A stretch of DNA of 64,000 bases from Veillonella sp. 3891 (GTDB lineage: Bacteria; Bacillota; Negativicutes; Veillonellales; Veillonellaceae), in assembly GCF_003992315.1 (NCBI RefSeq), contig NZ_RQVE01000003.1:62001-126000 (forward strand), in the 5' to 3' direction. Both the position numbers and the translations under genes were made by a program. This document shows, piece by piece, positions 20,296 through 29,813 of this stretch. Positions within the stretch are counted from its first letter, which is position 1. Every line of letters begins with the position of its first letter. The notes beneath the pieces were generated by a model. The model saw only the letters and a program-made list of their open reading frames with translations. It was not told where the DNA came from and searched no databases.

Positions 20296-20619
20296 ATGAG
20301 CGCAATTATTGATGTAACATCTGCAAATTTTAAAGAAGTGGTAGCAACAAATGATAAAGTAACTATTGTGGATTTCTGGGCACCATGGTGTGGATACTGT
20401 GTTCGCATGATGCCAGTATATGATGAATTAGCTGCTGCATTGGGTGACAAAGTGACATTGACAAAAGTAAACACTGACGAGCAACCTGAATTGGCACAAT
20501 TCTTCAAAATTGAAATTCTTCCTACATTTGCTATCTTCAAAAATGGTGAAATCGTAGATCGCAAAATTGGTTTCATTCCATTAGAAGAATTAAAAGCAGC
20601 TGTAGAAGCACATCTATAA
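20296..20619 (+). CDS. trxA: Thioredoxin with CGYC active site
   Basis: A 107-residue thioredoxin-fold protein. The active site is DFWAPWCGYCVRMMP, so the usual CGPC is replaced by CGYC, which should shift the redox potential. The cis-proline context EILPTFAIFKNG is intact. No signal peptide, so cytosolic. It follows the CoA-binding protein with an AGGAGG site and ends at a terminator. Confidence 0.92.
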   Translation: MSAIIDVTSANFKEVVATNDKVTIVDFWAPWCGYCVRMMPVYDELAAALGDKVTLTKVNTDEQPELAQFFKIEILPTFAIFKNGEIVDRKIGFIPLEELKAAVEAHL

Positions 20620-20627
20620 TAGATACT

Positions 20628-20655
20628 AAGGACTGATGCATTCAGTCCTTTTTCT
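20628..20655 (+). terminator. Terminator after trxA
   Basis: AAGGACTGA (20628-20636) pairs with TCAGTCCTT (20642-20650), followed by TTTTCTTT. Confidence 0.85.
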
Positions 20656-20758
20656 TTACCTTATTTAAGTTTGTATTTCTATCATCATAATAGGTATGCA
20701 ATAAGTAACAATATGTATTAGAAAAAATAGTTAAACTACTATTCAGTGTATGTTATGC

Positions 20759-20807
20759 AAAAAGCATGTATCTCATTGACAGTGCGTCAAAAGATACATG
20801 CTTTTTT
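20759..20807. terminator. Terminator of the minus-strand exporter gene
   Basis: AAAAAGCATGTATCT (20759-20773) pairs with AGATACATGCTTTTT (20792-20806). It overlaps the exporter stop codon; A and T runs on either side make it usable in both directions. Confidence 0.8.
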
Positions 20808-22134
20808 AGGAATATCGTTTATCTAATAAACTTTCTAATTTTTTTTCTTTTCGAGCATCTAATACTTTACCTGCCAAATTAGATGGTATAGCTACGCCTA
20901 CACCAATAGAGATAATGATAAGGATGGCGGTAACACCACTTTGAATTGCTTCTACGAGTGTAGTAGAAGTAAGTGAGTTAATGTGCAACATGGCATATAA
21001 GAATCGATAAATGAATACACCAGGTACAAGTGGTATGGCGGAAGGTATAGCCAACACAAGAGATGATGTTTTGGCATATCGGGCTGCTTTCAAACAGAAT
21101 AAACTCACCATGGCTGCAGCGATAAAGGTAGCGCCAAATACGGAGAATCCTAGGTGTAAAATTAATGTGTTTTTGACTAGGATGGCGATGAGTCCACCGA
21201 TACCTATGAGAGGTAATAGCCGTTTTGGTGTATAAAACATGACGGCATAGCCCGCAGCACCCACAATTGCAGCTCCTAACAAGACAGGTGAAATGCTGTC
21301 TGGCACAATGCTTAAATGGGTGAAATCATAAGAATGATTAAAATATTGGGCCATACTAATGCCTACGGTCATACTACCTACGATGAGTAGAGTATGTACC
21401 GCTCTAGAAATACCTGCCAAAATATGATTATTTAACAAGTCATCCACCGTATTGATAAGAGGAATACCGGGCACCATGAATAAGGTGCAGGCAATCATGG
21501 CATAGATTACATCGGCTGACTCAAATACACAACCTGATAAAAACGCTAGTCCAGAAGATACGGCTCCTGCGCTGGCAATACCAATATATCCATTAATTTG
21601 AAAACGCCTTAAGATTAATAAGACGATAAAGCCAAGAAGAGCACAAAATGTTGTAATCCAAGCAGAAATAATACTTCCACCAAATAATATAGGGAAAGCT
21701 CCACAGGCAAAGCCAGCAAAGATAGCAGAGGTTGCATTGGAATAGGGTGGATCTTTTTTTGCAATTTCTTCTAACTGTTGGGAAAACTCATCTAAGGTAT
21801 ATACTTTTCGTAAAGCAGTCCAGGTTAATACGCTGATGGCTGAAATAACTTCCATATTGGCGCCCATATATTGCACCTTACGGAATGAGGTAATACATTC
21901 GCTTTCACCATGAATGTTGATGAGAATATTAGAATATGCAATATGAATATGCAAATAGTCTTTAGAAATTCCCATATAAGCAGCAGCACGGCGCATATCA
22001 CGAACAATTTGATTCGCATTAGCACCATTTTCAGATAACAAACAGCCCATGCGTAATAAGATAGTTACCTTTTTACGAATCTCTACAAAAGGTTCTTCTA
22101 AAATCTGTAGGTCTTGCTCTGTATACTGCGCCAT
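20806..22134 (-). CDS. Threonine/serine exporter family protein (ThrE type)
   Basis: A 442-residue membrane protein with the ThrE layout: an N-terminal cytosolic domain (residues 1-125, with SENGANANQIVRDMRRA) followed by about ten hydrophobic segments. VPGIPLINTVDDLLNNH and ALPSAIPLVPGVFIYRF-like stretches are characteristic of the two halves (DUF1212 and DUF3815 types), here fused in one chain. It probably exports small amino acids. It is the second gene of a minus-strand pair with the YnzC-like gene, 1 bp apart. Confidence 0.88.
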   Translation of the reverse strand: MAQYTEQDLQILEEPFVEIRKKVTILLRMGCLLSENGANANQIVRDMRRAAAYMGISKDYLHIHIAYSNILINIHGESECITSFRKVQYMGANMEVISAISVLTWTALRKVYTLDEFSQQLEEIAKKDPPYSNATSAIFAGFACGAFPILFGGSIISAWITTFCALLGFIVLLILRRFQINGYIGIASAGAVSSGLAFLSGCVFESADVIYAMIACTLFMVPGIPLINTVDDLLNNHILAGISRAVHTLLIVGSMTVGISMAQYFNHSYDFTHLSIVPDSISPVLLGAAIVGAAGYAVMFYTPKRLLPLIGIGGLIAILVKNTLILHLGFSVFGATFIAAAMVSLFCLKAARYAKTSSLVLAIPSAIPLVPGVFIYRFLYAMLHINSLTSTTLVEAIQSGVTAILIIISIGVGVAIPSNLAGKVLDARKEKKLESLLDKRYS

Positions 22135-22135
22135 C

Positions 22136-22402
22136 TTAATGAGACTTTCTTAAATATTGGGTATTTAAATCTACATCTACTTCAACTGTATCTGCTTCTG
22201 GCTCTGCATCCACAAATTCAATAGATTCTAAATGTTGTACGACTTGAGCACGGATGAACCCTAAGTAGACTTCATATAAATCTTTTTTTTCTGCTAATTC
22301 TTCTTCTGTTAAAGCTTGACCAGATTTCTTTTTTGCAGCCAATGCATTAATGCGAGTTAAGGCTTCTTCCATAGTCATATCTTTTTTTTCTTGTTCTGTC
22401 AT
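22136..22402 (-). CDS. YnzC/UPF0291 (DUF896) family protein
   Basis: An 88-residue protein with the short helical hairpin typical of DUF896: LTRINALAAKKKSGQALTEEE followed by YEVYLGFIRAQVVQHLESI. The function of the family is unknown; in Bacillus ynzC lies in an SOS-regulated locus. The acidic C-terminus (DAEPEADTVEVDVD) is a local addition. It is transcribed divergently from nth and leads a two-gene operon with the exporter. Confidence 0.82.
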   Translation of the reverse strand: MTEQEKKDMTMEEALTRINALAAKKKSGQALTEEELAEKKDLYEVYLGFIRAQVVQHLESIEFVDAEPEADTVEVDVDLNTQYLRKSH

Positions 22403-22461
22403 ATATAATCTCCTTATTTGTTAGCGCACACCCTTTATGGTATGATACACTATATATTAGT

Positions 22462-22481
22462 GTTAGATGAAAGTATCTAAC
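22462..22481. repeat. Inverted repeat in the ynzC-nth divergent region
   Basis: GTTAGAT and ATCTAAC arms separated by 6 bp in the 152-bp gap between divergent genes. It could be an operator serving both directions; no regulator can be named. Confidence 0.4.
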
Positions 22482-22554
22482 CTATGGTAATCATTGTAGA
22501 TTTATATTATAACACGTTTTATATAGTTTTTTCATCTTATAGGAGAAGGCTCCG

Positions 22555-23190
22555 ATGCGAATCACAAAAGCCATTAAGGCAGAGCAAATACGAATATTGG
22601 GAGAAGTTTACCACGATGCAAAACCGGCACTAGAGTTTACTACACCTTTTGAATTACTAGTAGCGGTAGCATTATCTGCACAATGTACGGACGAACGGGT
22701 CAACATTGTAACCAAACGACTCTTTCCAAAATATAGCGATCCCAAAGATATGTATGAATTAGGGATTCCAGGATTAGAGGCATTGATTAAAGATTGTGGA
22801 TTATATCGCTCCAAAGCGAAACATATCCATGAAACATGCAAGATTTTAGTAGAACAATACAATAGTGAAGTGCCTCGAGATTTTGATATCTTAGTGACAC
22901 TTCCAGGAGTTGGTCGTAAAACAGCTAATGTATTGGTATCTATCTTATTTGATACGCCAGCTATTGCGGTAGATACTCATGTATTCCGCGTATCTAATCG
23001 GTTAGGGATTGCTAAGGGGAAAACACCTGACGAAGTAGAAAAGAAACTAAAAAAAGCGATTCCTATGGAACATTGGAGTGCTGCACATCATTGGATGATT
23101 TGGCACGGTCGAAAAATTTGTAAAGCACGAAAACCATTATGTAATGAATGTCCTTTATATGATGTATGCCAATCGGCAGGGAAGGTATAG
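22555..23190 (+). CDS. nth: Endonuclease III
   Basis: DNA glycosylase/AP lyase removing oxidised pyrimidines (211 residues). The helix-hairpin-helix and catalytic region LPGVGRKTANVLVS...AVDTHVFRVSNR holds the catalytic lysine and aspartate. The 4Fe-4S cluster ligands are visible as C-x6-C-x2-C-x5-C in CKARKPLCNECPLYDVC. The next gene starts one base after its stop. Confidence 0.96.
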   Translation: MRITKAIKAEQIRILGEVYHDAKPALEFTTPFELLVAVALSAQCTDERVNIVTKRLFPKYSDPKDMYELGIPGLEALIKDCGLYRSKAKHIHETCKILVEQYNSEVPRDFDILVTLPGVGRKTANVLVSILFDTPAIAVDTHVFRVSNRLGIAKGKTPDEVEKKLKKAIPMEHWSAAHHWMIWHGRKICKARKPLCNECPLYDVCQSAGKV

Positions 23191-23191
23191 T

Positions 23192-24694
23192 ATGACAGAA
23201 CAAATGAGGCGTCTCATTGAGACTTTTACCAAGGTAGGGGTTACAGGACCTGCTATCGTACAAGAAATCGCAAGATTTCGAGTGTTAGATCAAATTATCA
23301 CCCAAAGTGGCGAAGTTCGTGAGTGGGGAATTACCCCAAAAGAATTATTTGAGCTTGCTCAAACATCTACAGTAGATATGTTTGGACCCTTGCCATATAA
23401 TGAAGCAGGGTTCAAGGAAATTTATGGAATTTCCTTTAGTGTAGAGCTAATGGATTTCATCAGTGCTACTGGCTATTATGAAGGTGTGTCTGCAGGTCGT
23501 CAATGGACTGTACCGATGCAAGAAGTGATTGACTTTCATAAGAATACAGAGGGGATTATTCTCTTTGCCTATTTTGAGGAATATGCAGCCATTGCAGAAG
23601 AAATTATGCAAACCCTTCCAACCGATCGTTTGCTCTTCTATACAGCTTCTGAAAGTTGCTATAACCTCTTCCGTAGTTTATATCCATTAGCACCAGTGAT
23701 CAACGAATGGCCAGAAGATGTTATCTTTGATCATATTGTAGCGGCTACATCTGGTATGTTTACAGCACCGGTAACTACGATGGAACAAATGGCAGCTCGT
23801 GTGAATAATGTGAGCGAAAGAGGTACAGTACGTTACTTCATTCCAGTGTCTGCTGTACAAGATCAATTGAATATGAATCGAGTAGCCTTGCAGTTCATGA
23901 TTCTTCAAAACCATTTAGAAGTAGTTCGAGAATGGGCGCCATTGCAAACCTATGAATTCCGTTATGGCTTAGGTCCTGTGAAAAAAGTAGATCTTTCTAT
24001 TTGTGAAATTGTTGAAGATGGATATAAACAAACAAACTTTATTCCACTACCGCATGAAGTATTAGCATCTATGGAAACATTTAGCTTAGCTCATTATGGA
24101 CTTTCACTATATGGTGTACAAGTAAGTATGAATCCGAAGCATCCAACTATGGGTGAGGATGGATACATGCATGGCGATTATCGGATTCCAACCTATATGC
24201 AACGCATGTTTGAAGCCTTGGAAGGATACTATTTACAAGTGTCTATGAAAGGTATCGATGTATCGGTTACATTGGAACACAAACAGGGTATTCCATTAGG
24301 TGCTTCTCCAGAAGATGCAACTGTACAAGAAACAATGGAACAATCAATTTTACAGGATGATACAGTAGCATATCATTGGTATTTTAATCATCTAAGTGCA
24401 CCATTCTTGTGGTATACCTATTTCAACAGTGAAGAAGGAAAACAAGTAGTACGTACATTAGCATCCATGGTAACTACTACACCAGCCTTATTGCAATTAA
24501 TGGGTAGTTGTCGTCGCCAAGTGGTGAAAGAAGAGGCGCTAGCTACATTTACTACAAGCTTTACCAATTCATTACAACAATATGAAACAGAAAAAGCGCA
24601 AGCTGAAATAAACTGGGCTAGTGCATTAGCTACATTAGCTACTGAGATTGTACCAGTACCAACAGAAACAAATACAGAAGTAGGGGAGGACTAA
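23192..24694 (+). CDS. Unknown 500-residue protein
   Basis: No family recognised. The N-terminus has a helical segment (MRRLIETFTKVGVTGPAIVQEI) resembling a small helical dimerisation region. The middle contains LLFYTASESCYNLFRSLYPL and FDHIVAATSGMF, which look like a nucleotide-fold or SAM-methylase-like layout, but I see no diagnostic motif. The C-terminal 120 residues are helical. No membrane segment. It starts one base after nth with a GGAAGG site and is followed by ydbC after 2 bp, so the three form an operon. Confidence 0.7.
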   Translation: MTEQMRRLIETFTKVGVTGPAIVQEIARFRVLDQIITQSGEVREWGITPKELFELAQTSTVDMFGPLPYNEAGFKEIYGISFSVELMDFISATGYYEGVSAGRQWTVPMQEVIDFHKNTEGIILFAYFEEYAAIAEEIMQTLPTDRLLFYTASESCYNLFRSLYPLAPVINEWPEDVIFDHIVAATSGMFTAPVTTMEQMAARVNNVSERGTVRYFIPVSAVQDQLNMNRVALQFMILQNHLEVVREWAPLQTYEFRYGLGPVKKVDLSICEIVEDGYKQTNFIPLPHEVLASMETFSLAHYGLSLYGVQVSMNPKHPTMGEDGYMHGDYRIPTYMQRMFEALEGYYLQVSMKGIDVSVTLEHKQGIPLGASPEDATVQETMEQSILQDDTVAYHWYFNHLSAPFLWYTYFNSEEGKQVVRTLASMVTTTPALLQLMGSCRRQVVKEEALATFTTSFTNSLQQYETEKAQAEINWASALATLATEIVPVPTETNTEVGED

Positions 24695-24696
24695 TC

Positions 24697-24987
24697 ATGG
24701 CTGTTGTGAATTATTCAATTTATAAAGTATTAGGTACACTTTCAGAAAATAAAGATGGTATGAAAAAACAATTAACATGCACAAGCTGGGGACGTTACAA
24801 TCCTAAATTCGATATCCGTGCATGGGATGAAGATTACTCGCAAATGACGAAAGGTGTAACCTTAACATTAGAAGAAATTTTAGAATTAAAAGAAATCTTA
24901 AACTCTGTAGATTTAGAAGAAGCCTTAGAAGAAGCAAAACAAGAACGGGCTGAGGCTAAAAAATTAGAAGCAGAAAAATCTGAATAA
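24697..24987 (+). CDS. YdbC/PC4-like single-stranded DNA-binding protein
   Basis: A 96-residue protein whose core (LTCTSWGRYNPKFDIRAWD, then MTKGVTLTLEEILELKEIL) matches the PC4 fold of the bacterial YdbC family, which binds single-stranded nucleic acid as a dimer. The last 25 residues are a charged helix (EEALEEAKQERAEAKKLEAE). Its job is not established; context with nth hints at DNA handling. Confidence 0.82.
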   Translation: MAVVNYSIYKVLGTLSENKDGMKKQLTCTSWGRYNPKFDIRAWDEDYSQMTKGVTLTLEEILELKEILNSVDLEEALEEAKQERAEAKKLEAEKSE

Positions 24988-25003
24988 GTCATAGTCCCTA
25001 GTA

Positions 25004-25033
25004 TTGCATAGTTACTGGGATTCGTGTTATAAT
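25004..25033 (+). promoter_or_regulatory. Promoter of rpmE
   Basis: TTGCAT (25004-25009) and TATAAT (25028-25033) are 18 bp apart, 41 bp before the rpmE start. Confidence 0.65.
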
Positions 25034-25073
25034 CTTTAGGAATAGTTTAGACGTTGAAAAGAGGTGTATATAC

Positions 25074-25271
25074 ATGAAAGAAGGAATTCATCCAAATTAT
25101 GTGGAAGCAACTGTAACTTGCGGTTGTGGTAACACATTCAAAACAGGCTCTGTTAAAGGTGATCTTCGCGTGGACGTTTGCTCCAACTGCCATCCATTCT
25201 TCACAGGCCAACAACGTGCGGCTAAAGCTCGCGGTCGTATCGAACAATTTAACAAACGTTACGGCAAATAA
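25074..25271 (+). CDS. rpmE: 50S ribosomal protein L31 (zinc-binding form)
   Basis: 65 residues, [20 protein letters not shown] at the N-terminus. The four zinc-binding cysteines are present (CGC and CSNC), so it is the C+ form rather than the zinc-independent paralogue. GAGGTG precedes the ATG. Confidence 0.96.
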   Translation: MKEGIHPNYVEATVTCGCGNTFKTGSVKGDLRVDVCSNCHPFFTGQQRAAKARGRIEQFNKRYGK

Positions 25272-25299
25272 TTGCGTACACAAACTATACAAATTAAAT

Positions 25300-25330
25300 G
25301 GCAGAGCTAAGGCTCTGCCTATATTTGTTT
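25300..25330 (+). terminator. Hairpin after rpmE
   Basis: GGCAGAGC (25300-25307) pairs with GCTCTGCC (25312-25319); the T-run is broken (TATATTTGTTTT), so read-through to the next gene is possible. Confidence 0.6.
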
Positions 25331-25343
25331 TACAGGAGAACCT

Positions 25344-26234
25344 ATGACTCAACAACGATTAAAGAAATTTGTCGGAGGTCAAGCAGTGATTGAAGGGGTT
25401 ATGATGCGTGGTCCTAAAATAATGGCCACAGCTTGTCGTAAACCGGATGGAACCATAACGGTGAAGGAAGAACCAACGAAATCTATCCAAGACAAATATC
25501 CCGTTTTAAAACTGCCTTTCTTACGTGGAACTGTAGCTTTGTTTGAATCCTTAGTGATTGGTATGAAAGCATTATCGTTTTCGGCACAAGCCTCTGGAGA
25601 AGAAGAGGAAGAGGTCACAAATAAGGAAATCGCTATCACTATGGCTGTATCTGTGCTCATTGCAGCAGCATTATTTATTGCCTTGCCAACGTGGCTAGCA
25701 AAATTTATGCCTGGTGCTGGCTCAGATCATATGATATTGAATCTATATGAAGGAACCATTCGATTAGTTCTTTTTTTACTATATATTTTTGCTATCGGAT
25801 TAACCCCAGATATTAAGCGTGTCTTTCAGTATCATGGGGCGGAGCATAAAACCATTCATACTTATGAAAATGATAGACCATTAACGGTAGAAGAAGTGCG
25901 AAACCATTCGAGATTACATGCTCGGTGCGGGACAAACTTTTTGCTATTTGTGATGGTTGTGAGTATATTTGTATTCGCTTTTCTAGGGTGGCCAAATTTA
26001 GTGGAACGCATCATTTCTAGATTAGCCCTTATGCCTGTAGTAGCGGGCATTTCTTATGAGCTTATCCGTTTTGCTGGACGCTCCCAAAACCCACTAGTGA
26101 AAGCCATGATTGCTCCGGGTCTTGTGTTGCAATACATGACAACACGTGAACCAGATGACGATCAAATTGAAGTGGCCATTCGTGCCTTAACATCGGTGCG
26201 ACCTAGTGAAGAAGATGCTTACGAAGAAGAATAG
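25344..26234 (+). CDS. DUF1385 membrane protein (YqhQ family)
   Basis: A 296-residue protein with the family N-terminus VGGQAVIEGVMMRGPK, membrane segments near residues 95-115, 135-150, 195-215 and 225-240, and the conserved RVFQYHGAEHKTIHTYEN and HARCGTNFLL in loops. The conserved His residues suggest metal binding, but the molecular role is unknown. It lies between rpmE and prfA. Confidence 0.88.
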   Translation: MTQQRLKKFVGGQAVIEGVMMRGPKIMATACRKPDGTITVKEEPTKSIQDKYPVLKLPFLRGTVALFESLVIGMKALSFSAQASGEEEEEVTNKEIAITMAVSVLIAAALFIALPTWLAKFMPGAGSDHMILNLYEGTIRLVLFLLYIFAIGLTPDIKRVFQYHGAEHKTIHTYENDRPLTVEEVRNHSRLHARCGTNFLLFVMVVSIFVFAFLGWPNLVERIISRLALMPVVAGISYELIRFAGRSQNPLVKAMIAPGLVLQYMTTREPDDDQIEVAIRALTSVRPSEEDAYEEE

Positions 26235-26246
26235 AAAGGAGTCACC

Positions 26247-27329
26247 GTGTTAGTAGATAAACTGCAAGTGATTGAAGATAAATTTTTAGACTTGGAACAG
26301 CGCATTTCTGACCCAGACGTGATTGCTCGTCAAGAAGAATGGCGTAAATTGACTCGTCAACATGCGTCATTAACGGATACAGTGAACACATTCCGCCAAT
26401 ATAAACAAGTCCTAGCCGGTATCGAAGAAGCATTGGAAGTATTAGGTGATAAAAGCCTAGATGAGGACTTCCGTGCCATGGCGCAAGAAGAATTGAATGA
26501 ATTAAAAGTTCGACGTGACGAATTAGAAGCAGAATTACATATTTTGCTATTACCAAAAGATCCGAATGATGATAAAAATATTATCGTCGAAATTCGTGGC
26601 GGTGCTGGTGGTGATGAAGCAGCTTTGTTTGCAGGCGATTTATTCCGTATGTTTACAAAATATGCAGAAACACAAGGCTGGAGATGTACTATCATCGATG
26701 CCAATGAGCCTGAATTGGGAGGCTTTAAAGAGGTAGTATTCTCTATCGAAGGTGACAGTGTATATTCTAAGTTAAAATTTGAAAGTGGTGTACATCGTGT
26801 ACAACGTGTGCCAGATACAGAATCTTCTGGACGTATTCATACGTCTACGGTAACTGTTGCGGTATTGCCGGAAGCAGAGGACATCGATATCGAAATCAAC
26901 GAAAAAGATCTAGAAATTGATACGTACCGTGCATCTGGTGCAGGTGGACAGCACATTAATAAAACGGAGTCTGCCGTTCGTATTACTCATAAACCATCTG
27001 GGATTGTAGTAGCGTGTCAGGACGAGCGTTCACAGCTTAAAAACCGTGAAAAAGCCATGCGTGTATTGCGTGCTAAATTACAGGATAAAGCGGAGCAAGA
27101 AGCAACTTCCGCTATGGCAGCAGACCGTAAAAGCCAAGTGGGTACAGGGGATCGCTCTGAGCGTATTCGCACGTACAACTATCCACAAGGTCGTGTCACA
27201 GACCATCGCATTAACTTAACTTTATACAAACTAAATGCTGTATTAAATGGGGATATGGATGAATTAATCCAAGCTTTAATCACAGCAGAACAAGCCGCTA
27301 AAATGCAAGAGGCAAATCAACATGGATAA
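26247..27329 (+). CDS. prfA: Peptide chain release factor 1
   Basis: Releases finished peptides at UAA and UAG (360 residues). The GGQ catalytic loop is in [17 protein letters not shown] near residue 230; an RP(D)T-type codon recognition region is expected earlier. The start codon is GTG with AAGGAG upstream. It overlaps prmC by 8 bp; prmC methylates the GGQ glutamine, so the substrate and its enzyme are translationally coupled. Confidence 0.96.
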   Translation: MLVDKLQVIEDKFLDLEQRISDPDVIARQEEWRKLTRQHASLTDTVNTFRQYKQVLAGIEEALEVLGDKSLDEDFRAMAQEELNELKVRRDELEAELHILLLPKDPNDDKNIIVEIRGGAGGDEAALFAGDLFRMFTKYAETQGWRCTIIDANEPELGGFKEVVFSIEGDSVYSKLKFESGVHRVQRVPDTESSGRIHTSTVTVAVLPEAEDIDIEINEKDLEIDTYRASGAGGQHINKTESAVRITHKPSGIVVACQDERSQLKNREKAMRVLRAKLQDKAEQEATSAMAADRKSQVGTGDRSERIRTYNYPQGRVTDHRINLTLYKLNAVLNGDMDELIQALITAEQAAKMQEANQHG

Positions 27330-28278
27330 TGAGTTATGGACAATTAGTCGCATGCTCCAATGGACAGAGCAGTATTTTCGCTCCAAAGGCATAGAATCAA
27401 GCCGCTTGGATGGGGAAGTACTGCTTTCTCATAGTTTGGGCTGTGACCGCATGTATTTATATGTCAATTTTGACCGTCCGTTGGACAAGGCTGAATTAGA
27501 TGCCTATCGACCTCTAGTGGTACAGCGTGCGAAGGGATATAGTGTAGCCGCTATTACAGGGCATAAAGAATTTATGGGGTTAGACTTTCATGTAAATGAA
27601 CATGTGTTGATTCCCCGTCCTGATACAGAAACATTGATTGAGGATATCTTAGAACTCTATGATGTGGATGCATCTCCACGCATCTTAGACTTATGCACAG
27701 GTCCTGGTACTATTTTGTTAAGTCTATTACATTATTTGCCGAATGCCAAGGGGATAGGTGTAGATATTTCCGATAAAACATTAGCAGTAGCTGAGGAGAA
27801 TAGCATATCTTTAGAATTAGCCGACCCTTCAAGGTTCTGTGAAAGTGACGTAAAACAATTGTTAGAACAGGTGACAATAGGCAAAGGTACTGAATATACT
27901 ACGCTAATGGATGCTTGTAAATCTCTATATGAAGAACCACTCACATCCTTAGAAGGTCTATTTGATGTACTTGTGTCGAATCCGCCGTATATCACAACAG
28001 CAGATATGAAAGCATTATCTCAAGAGGTATTACACGAACCTCATATTGCACTTCATGGAGGGGATACGGGATTAGAGTTCTATGTTCCTATTATTCGTGA
28101 AGGCTGGCGTTTTGTAAAAGACGGTGGATACCTAGCTATCGAAATTGGACAGGGTCAAGAAGAGGCAGTATCTAAACTAGCTAAGGAAACAGGACAATAT
28201 GGAGAGCCAGTGTACCAACGAGACATAGCTGGTATCATTCGTGAAGTACGTTGGGAAGTACGACGCTCTTCTATATAA
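27322..28278 (+). CDS. prmC: Release factor glutamine methyltransferase
   Basis: SAM-dependent enzyme methylating the GGQ glutamine of release factors (318 residues). SAM motif I reads [16 protein letters not shown] and the catalytic NPPY is in VSNPPYITT. Between these, roughly residues 170-212 contain an extra stretch of about 25 residues compared with typical PrmC (including [14 protein letters not shown]), which accounts for the larger size. It overlaps prfA. Confidence 0.92.
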   Translation: MDNELWTISRMLQWTEQYFRSKGIESSRLDGEVLLSHSLGCDRMYLYVNFDRPLDKAELDAYRPLVVQRAKGYSVAAITGHKEFMGLDFHVNEHVLIPRPDTETLIEDILELYDVDASPRILDLCTGPGTILLSLLHYLPNAKGIGVDISDKTLAVAEENSISLELADPSRFCESDVKQLLEQVTIGKGTEYTTLMDACKSLYEEPLTSLEGLFDVLVSNPPYITTADMKALSQEVLHEPHIALHGGDTGLEFYVPIIREGWRFVKDGGYLAIEIGQGQEEAVSKLAKETGQYGEPVYQRDIAGIIREVRWEVRRSSI

Positions 28279-28309
28279 ACTTGTATCCTATGGATTTGTT
28301 GTTGGGAAT

Positions 28310-28376
28310 AGCGCGCCATATACTTCTCCACAAATTTACGTTCCACTGAGATTTGCTCCAAAGTATATGACGCTCT
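28310..28376. repeat. Structured hairpin C of the shared hairpin family
   Basis: Arms AGCGCGCCATATACTT (28310-28325) and AAGTATATGACGCTCT (28361-28376) pair at 14 of 16 positions. The loop starts CTCCA and carries CAAAT (28331-28335) pairing with ATTTG (28351-28355), followed by CTCC. It is the same layout as hairpin B at 9996-10067, where the inner stem is CAAAC/GTTTG: both bases of one pair have changed together. It lies between prmC and the Sua5 gene. Confidence 0.7.
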
Positions 28377-28530
28377 ATCTTTGGTAATCAACAGCAGTAT
28401 GTATAAATAAAAGTTTATATAGTGCTCGCTTTGGGGAGAGAGTCTAAGATTCAAGAGTAGAACCTCATATATTTTAAAAATAAATTAGGTATTAAGTGAT
28501 ATAATATTATAATAAGAAGGGAGGGACGAT

Positions 28531-29649
28531 ATGGAAGCATTAGATCCTATTGAGACACAGGTATTAACAACTGACGATGTGGAATTAGCAGGAACCTTGC
28601 TCCGGGTAGGAGATTTGGTGGCTATACCTACGGAGACGGTGTATGGCTTAGGAGCTAATGGGCTGGCAGCGGATGCGATGGATCGAATTTATGCAGCCAA
28701 GGGAAGGCCTTCTGACAATCCATTAATCTTACATGTATGCAACCAGTCTATGGTACATCGTTTAGTACGACATATCACTCCTTTAGAGCAAACCTTAATG
28801 GATACCTTTTGGCCAGGGCCATTGACGATCACCTTTGAAAAGTCTGCGCTAGTGCCAGAACGAGCGACTGGTGGACTTTCACGGGTGGCACTACGATGTC
28901 CAGCCCACGAAGTATGTCGTGAGATGATACGCATTGCTGGTGTACCTATTGCAGCACCTAGCGCTAATCGCTCAGGGCGACCGAGCCCGACTACGGCAGA
29001 AGCCGTCCTACACGATATGAAAGGACGCATTCATGCTGTAGTAGATGCAGGACCCTGTGAAATTGGTGTAGAATCTACAGTAGTACAAGTAGAAGGTGAT
29101 ACGGTAATTATCCTACGTCCCGGCGGTGTTACAAAAGAGATGCTGGAAATGGTGGCGGACCATGTGGTGTATGATACAGCCTTGCATGACCCGACAGAAG
29201 CGCCCAAAGCACCAGGAATGAAATATCGACATTATGCACCAGATATGCCTGTGCAGGTGTTGGTGGGTTCTTCATCGGCTGTGGTGGAATCTATACAATC
29301 CAAGGTACCTATGTATAAACGGATTGGTTTATTTCTATCCCAACAAACTTGGGACATACTAATAGAGGCATTAGGTATAAAACCAACCACTATATCTGAA
29401 GATACACATGTCAGTCAGCTAGCTTCATTCGGGGTAGGTGCTGACACTCAAGATATTGTTACGATTATTTTTGGTGAAACAGCGGAGCCCGTATCTTTGG
29501 CAAATCAATTGTATGAGGGGTTATTAGCTTTTAATGAAAAAGATGTGGACCTACTCATTGTAGAAGGTTGTAAAAAAGAAGGATTAGGCGTAGCTGTTAT
29601 GAACCGCTTGGAAAAAGCTAGTGGCGGTCAAATATATATCATTGAGTAA
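28531..29649 (+). CDS. L-threonylcarbamoyladenylate synthase (Sua5 type)
   Basis: Makes the activated intermediate for t6A modification of tRNAs reading ANN codons, from threonine, bicarbonate and ATP. The 372-residue chain has the full Sua5 layout: YrdC domain (ETVYGLGANGL, KGRPSDNPLI, LRCPAH, APSANRSGRPSPT) and a C-terminal Sua5 domain after the linker APGMKYRHYAPD. GGGAGG lies before the ATG. The order Sua5, ywlE, rpiB is as in Bacillus. Confidence 0.95.
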   Translation: MEALDPIETQVLTTDDVELAGTLLRVGDLVAIPTETVYGLGANGLAADAMDRIYAAKGRPSDNPLILHVCNQSMVHRLVRHITPLEQTLMDTFWPGPLTITFEKSALVPERATGGLSRVALRCPAHEVCREMIRIAGVPIAAPSANRSGRPSPTTAEAVLHDMKGRIHAVVDAGPCEIGVESTVVQVEGDTVIILRPGGVTKEMLEMVADHVVYDTALHDPTEAPKAPGMKYRHYAPDMPVQVLVGSSSAVVESIQSKVPMYKRIGLFLSQQTWDILIEALGIKPTTISEDTHVSQLASFGVGADTQDIVTIIFGETAEPVSLANQLYEGLLAFNEKDVDLLIVEGCKKEGLGVAVMNRLEKASGGQIYIIE

Positions 29650-29813
29650 GTTTTGAGTATTGTAATTTTAGAGTATTTTTATCTTTATAGTTTTATAGAA
29701 ATCCTTAAAGAGCACATAGTGTTTATATCTTTGTGAGTGTTGCGATTCAATTAAAAATCCAGTGCTATTTAAAGGAGTATAAGAACTTTATATAATTATA
29801 ATAGAGGTAGTAA

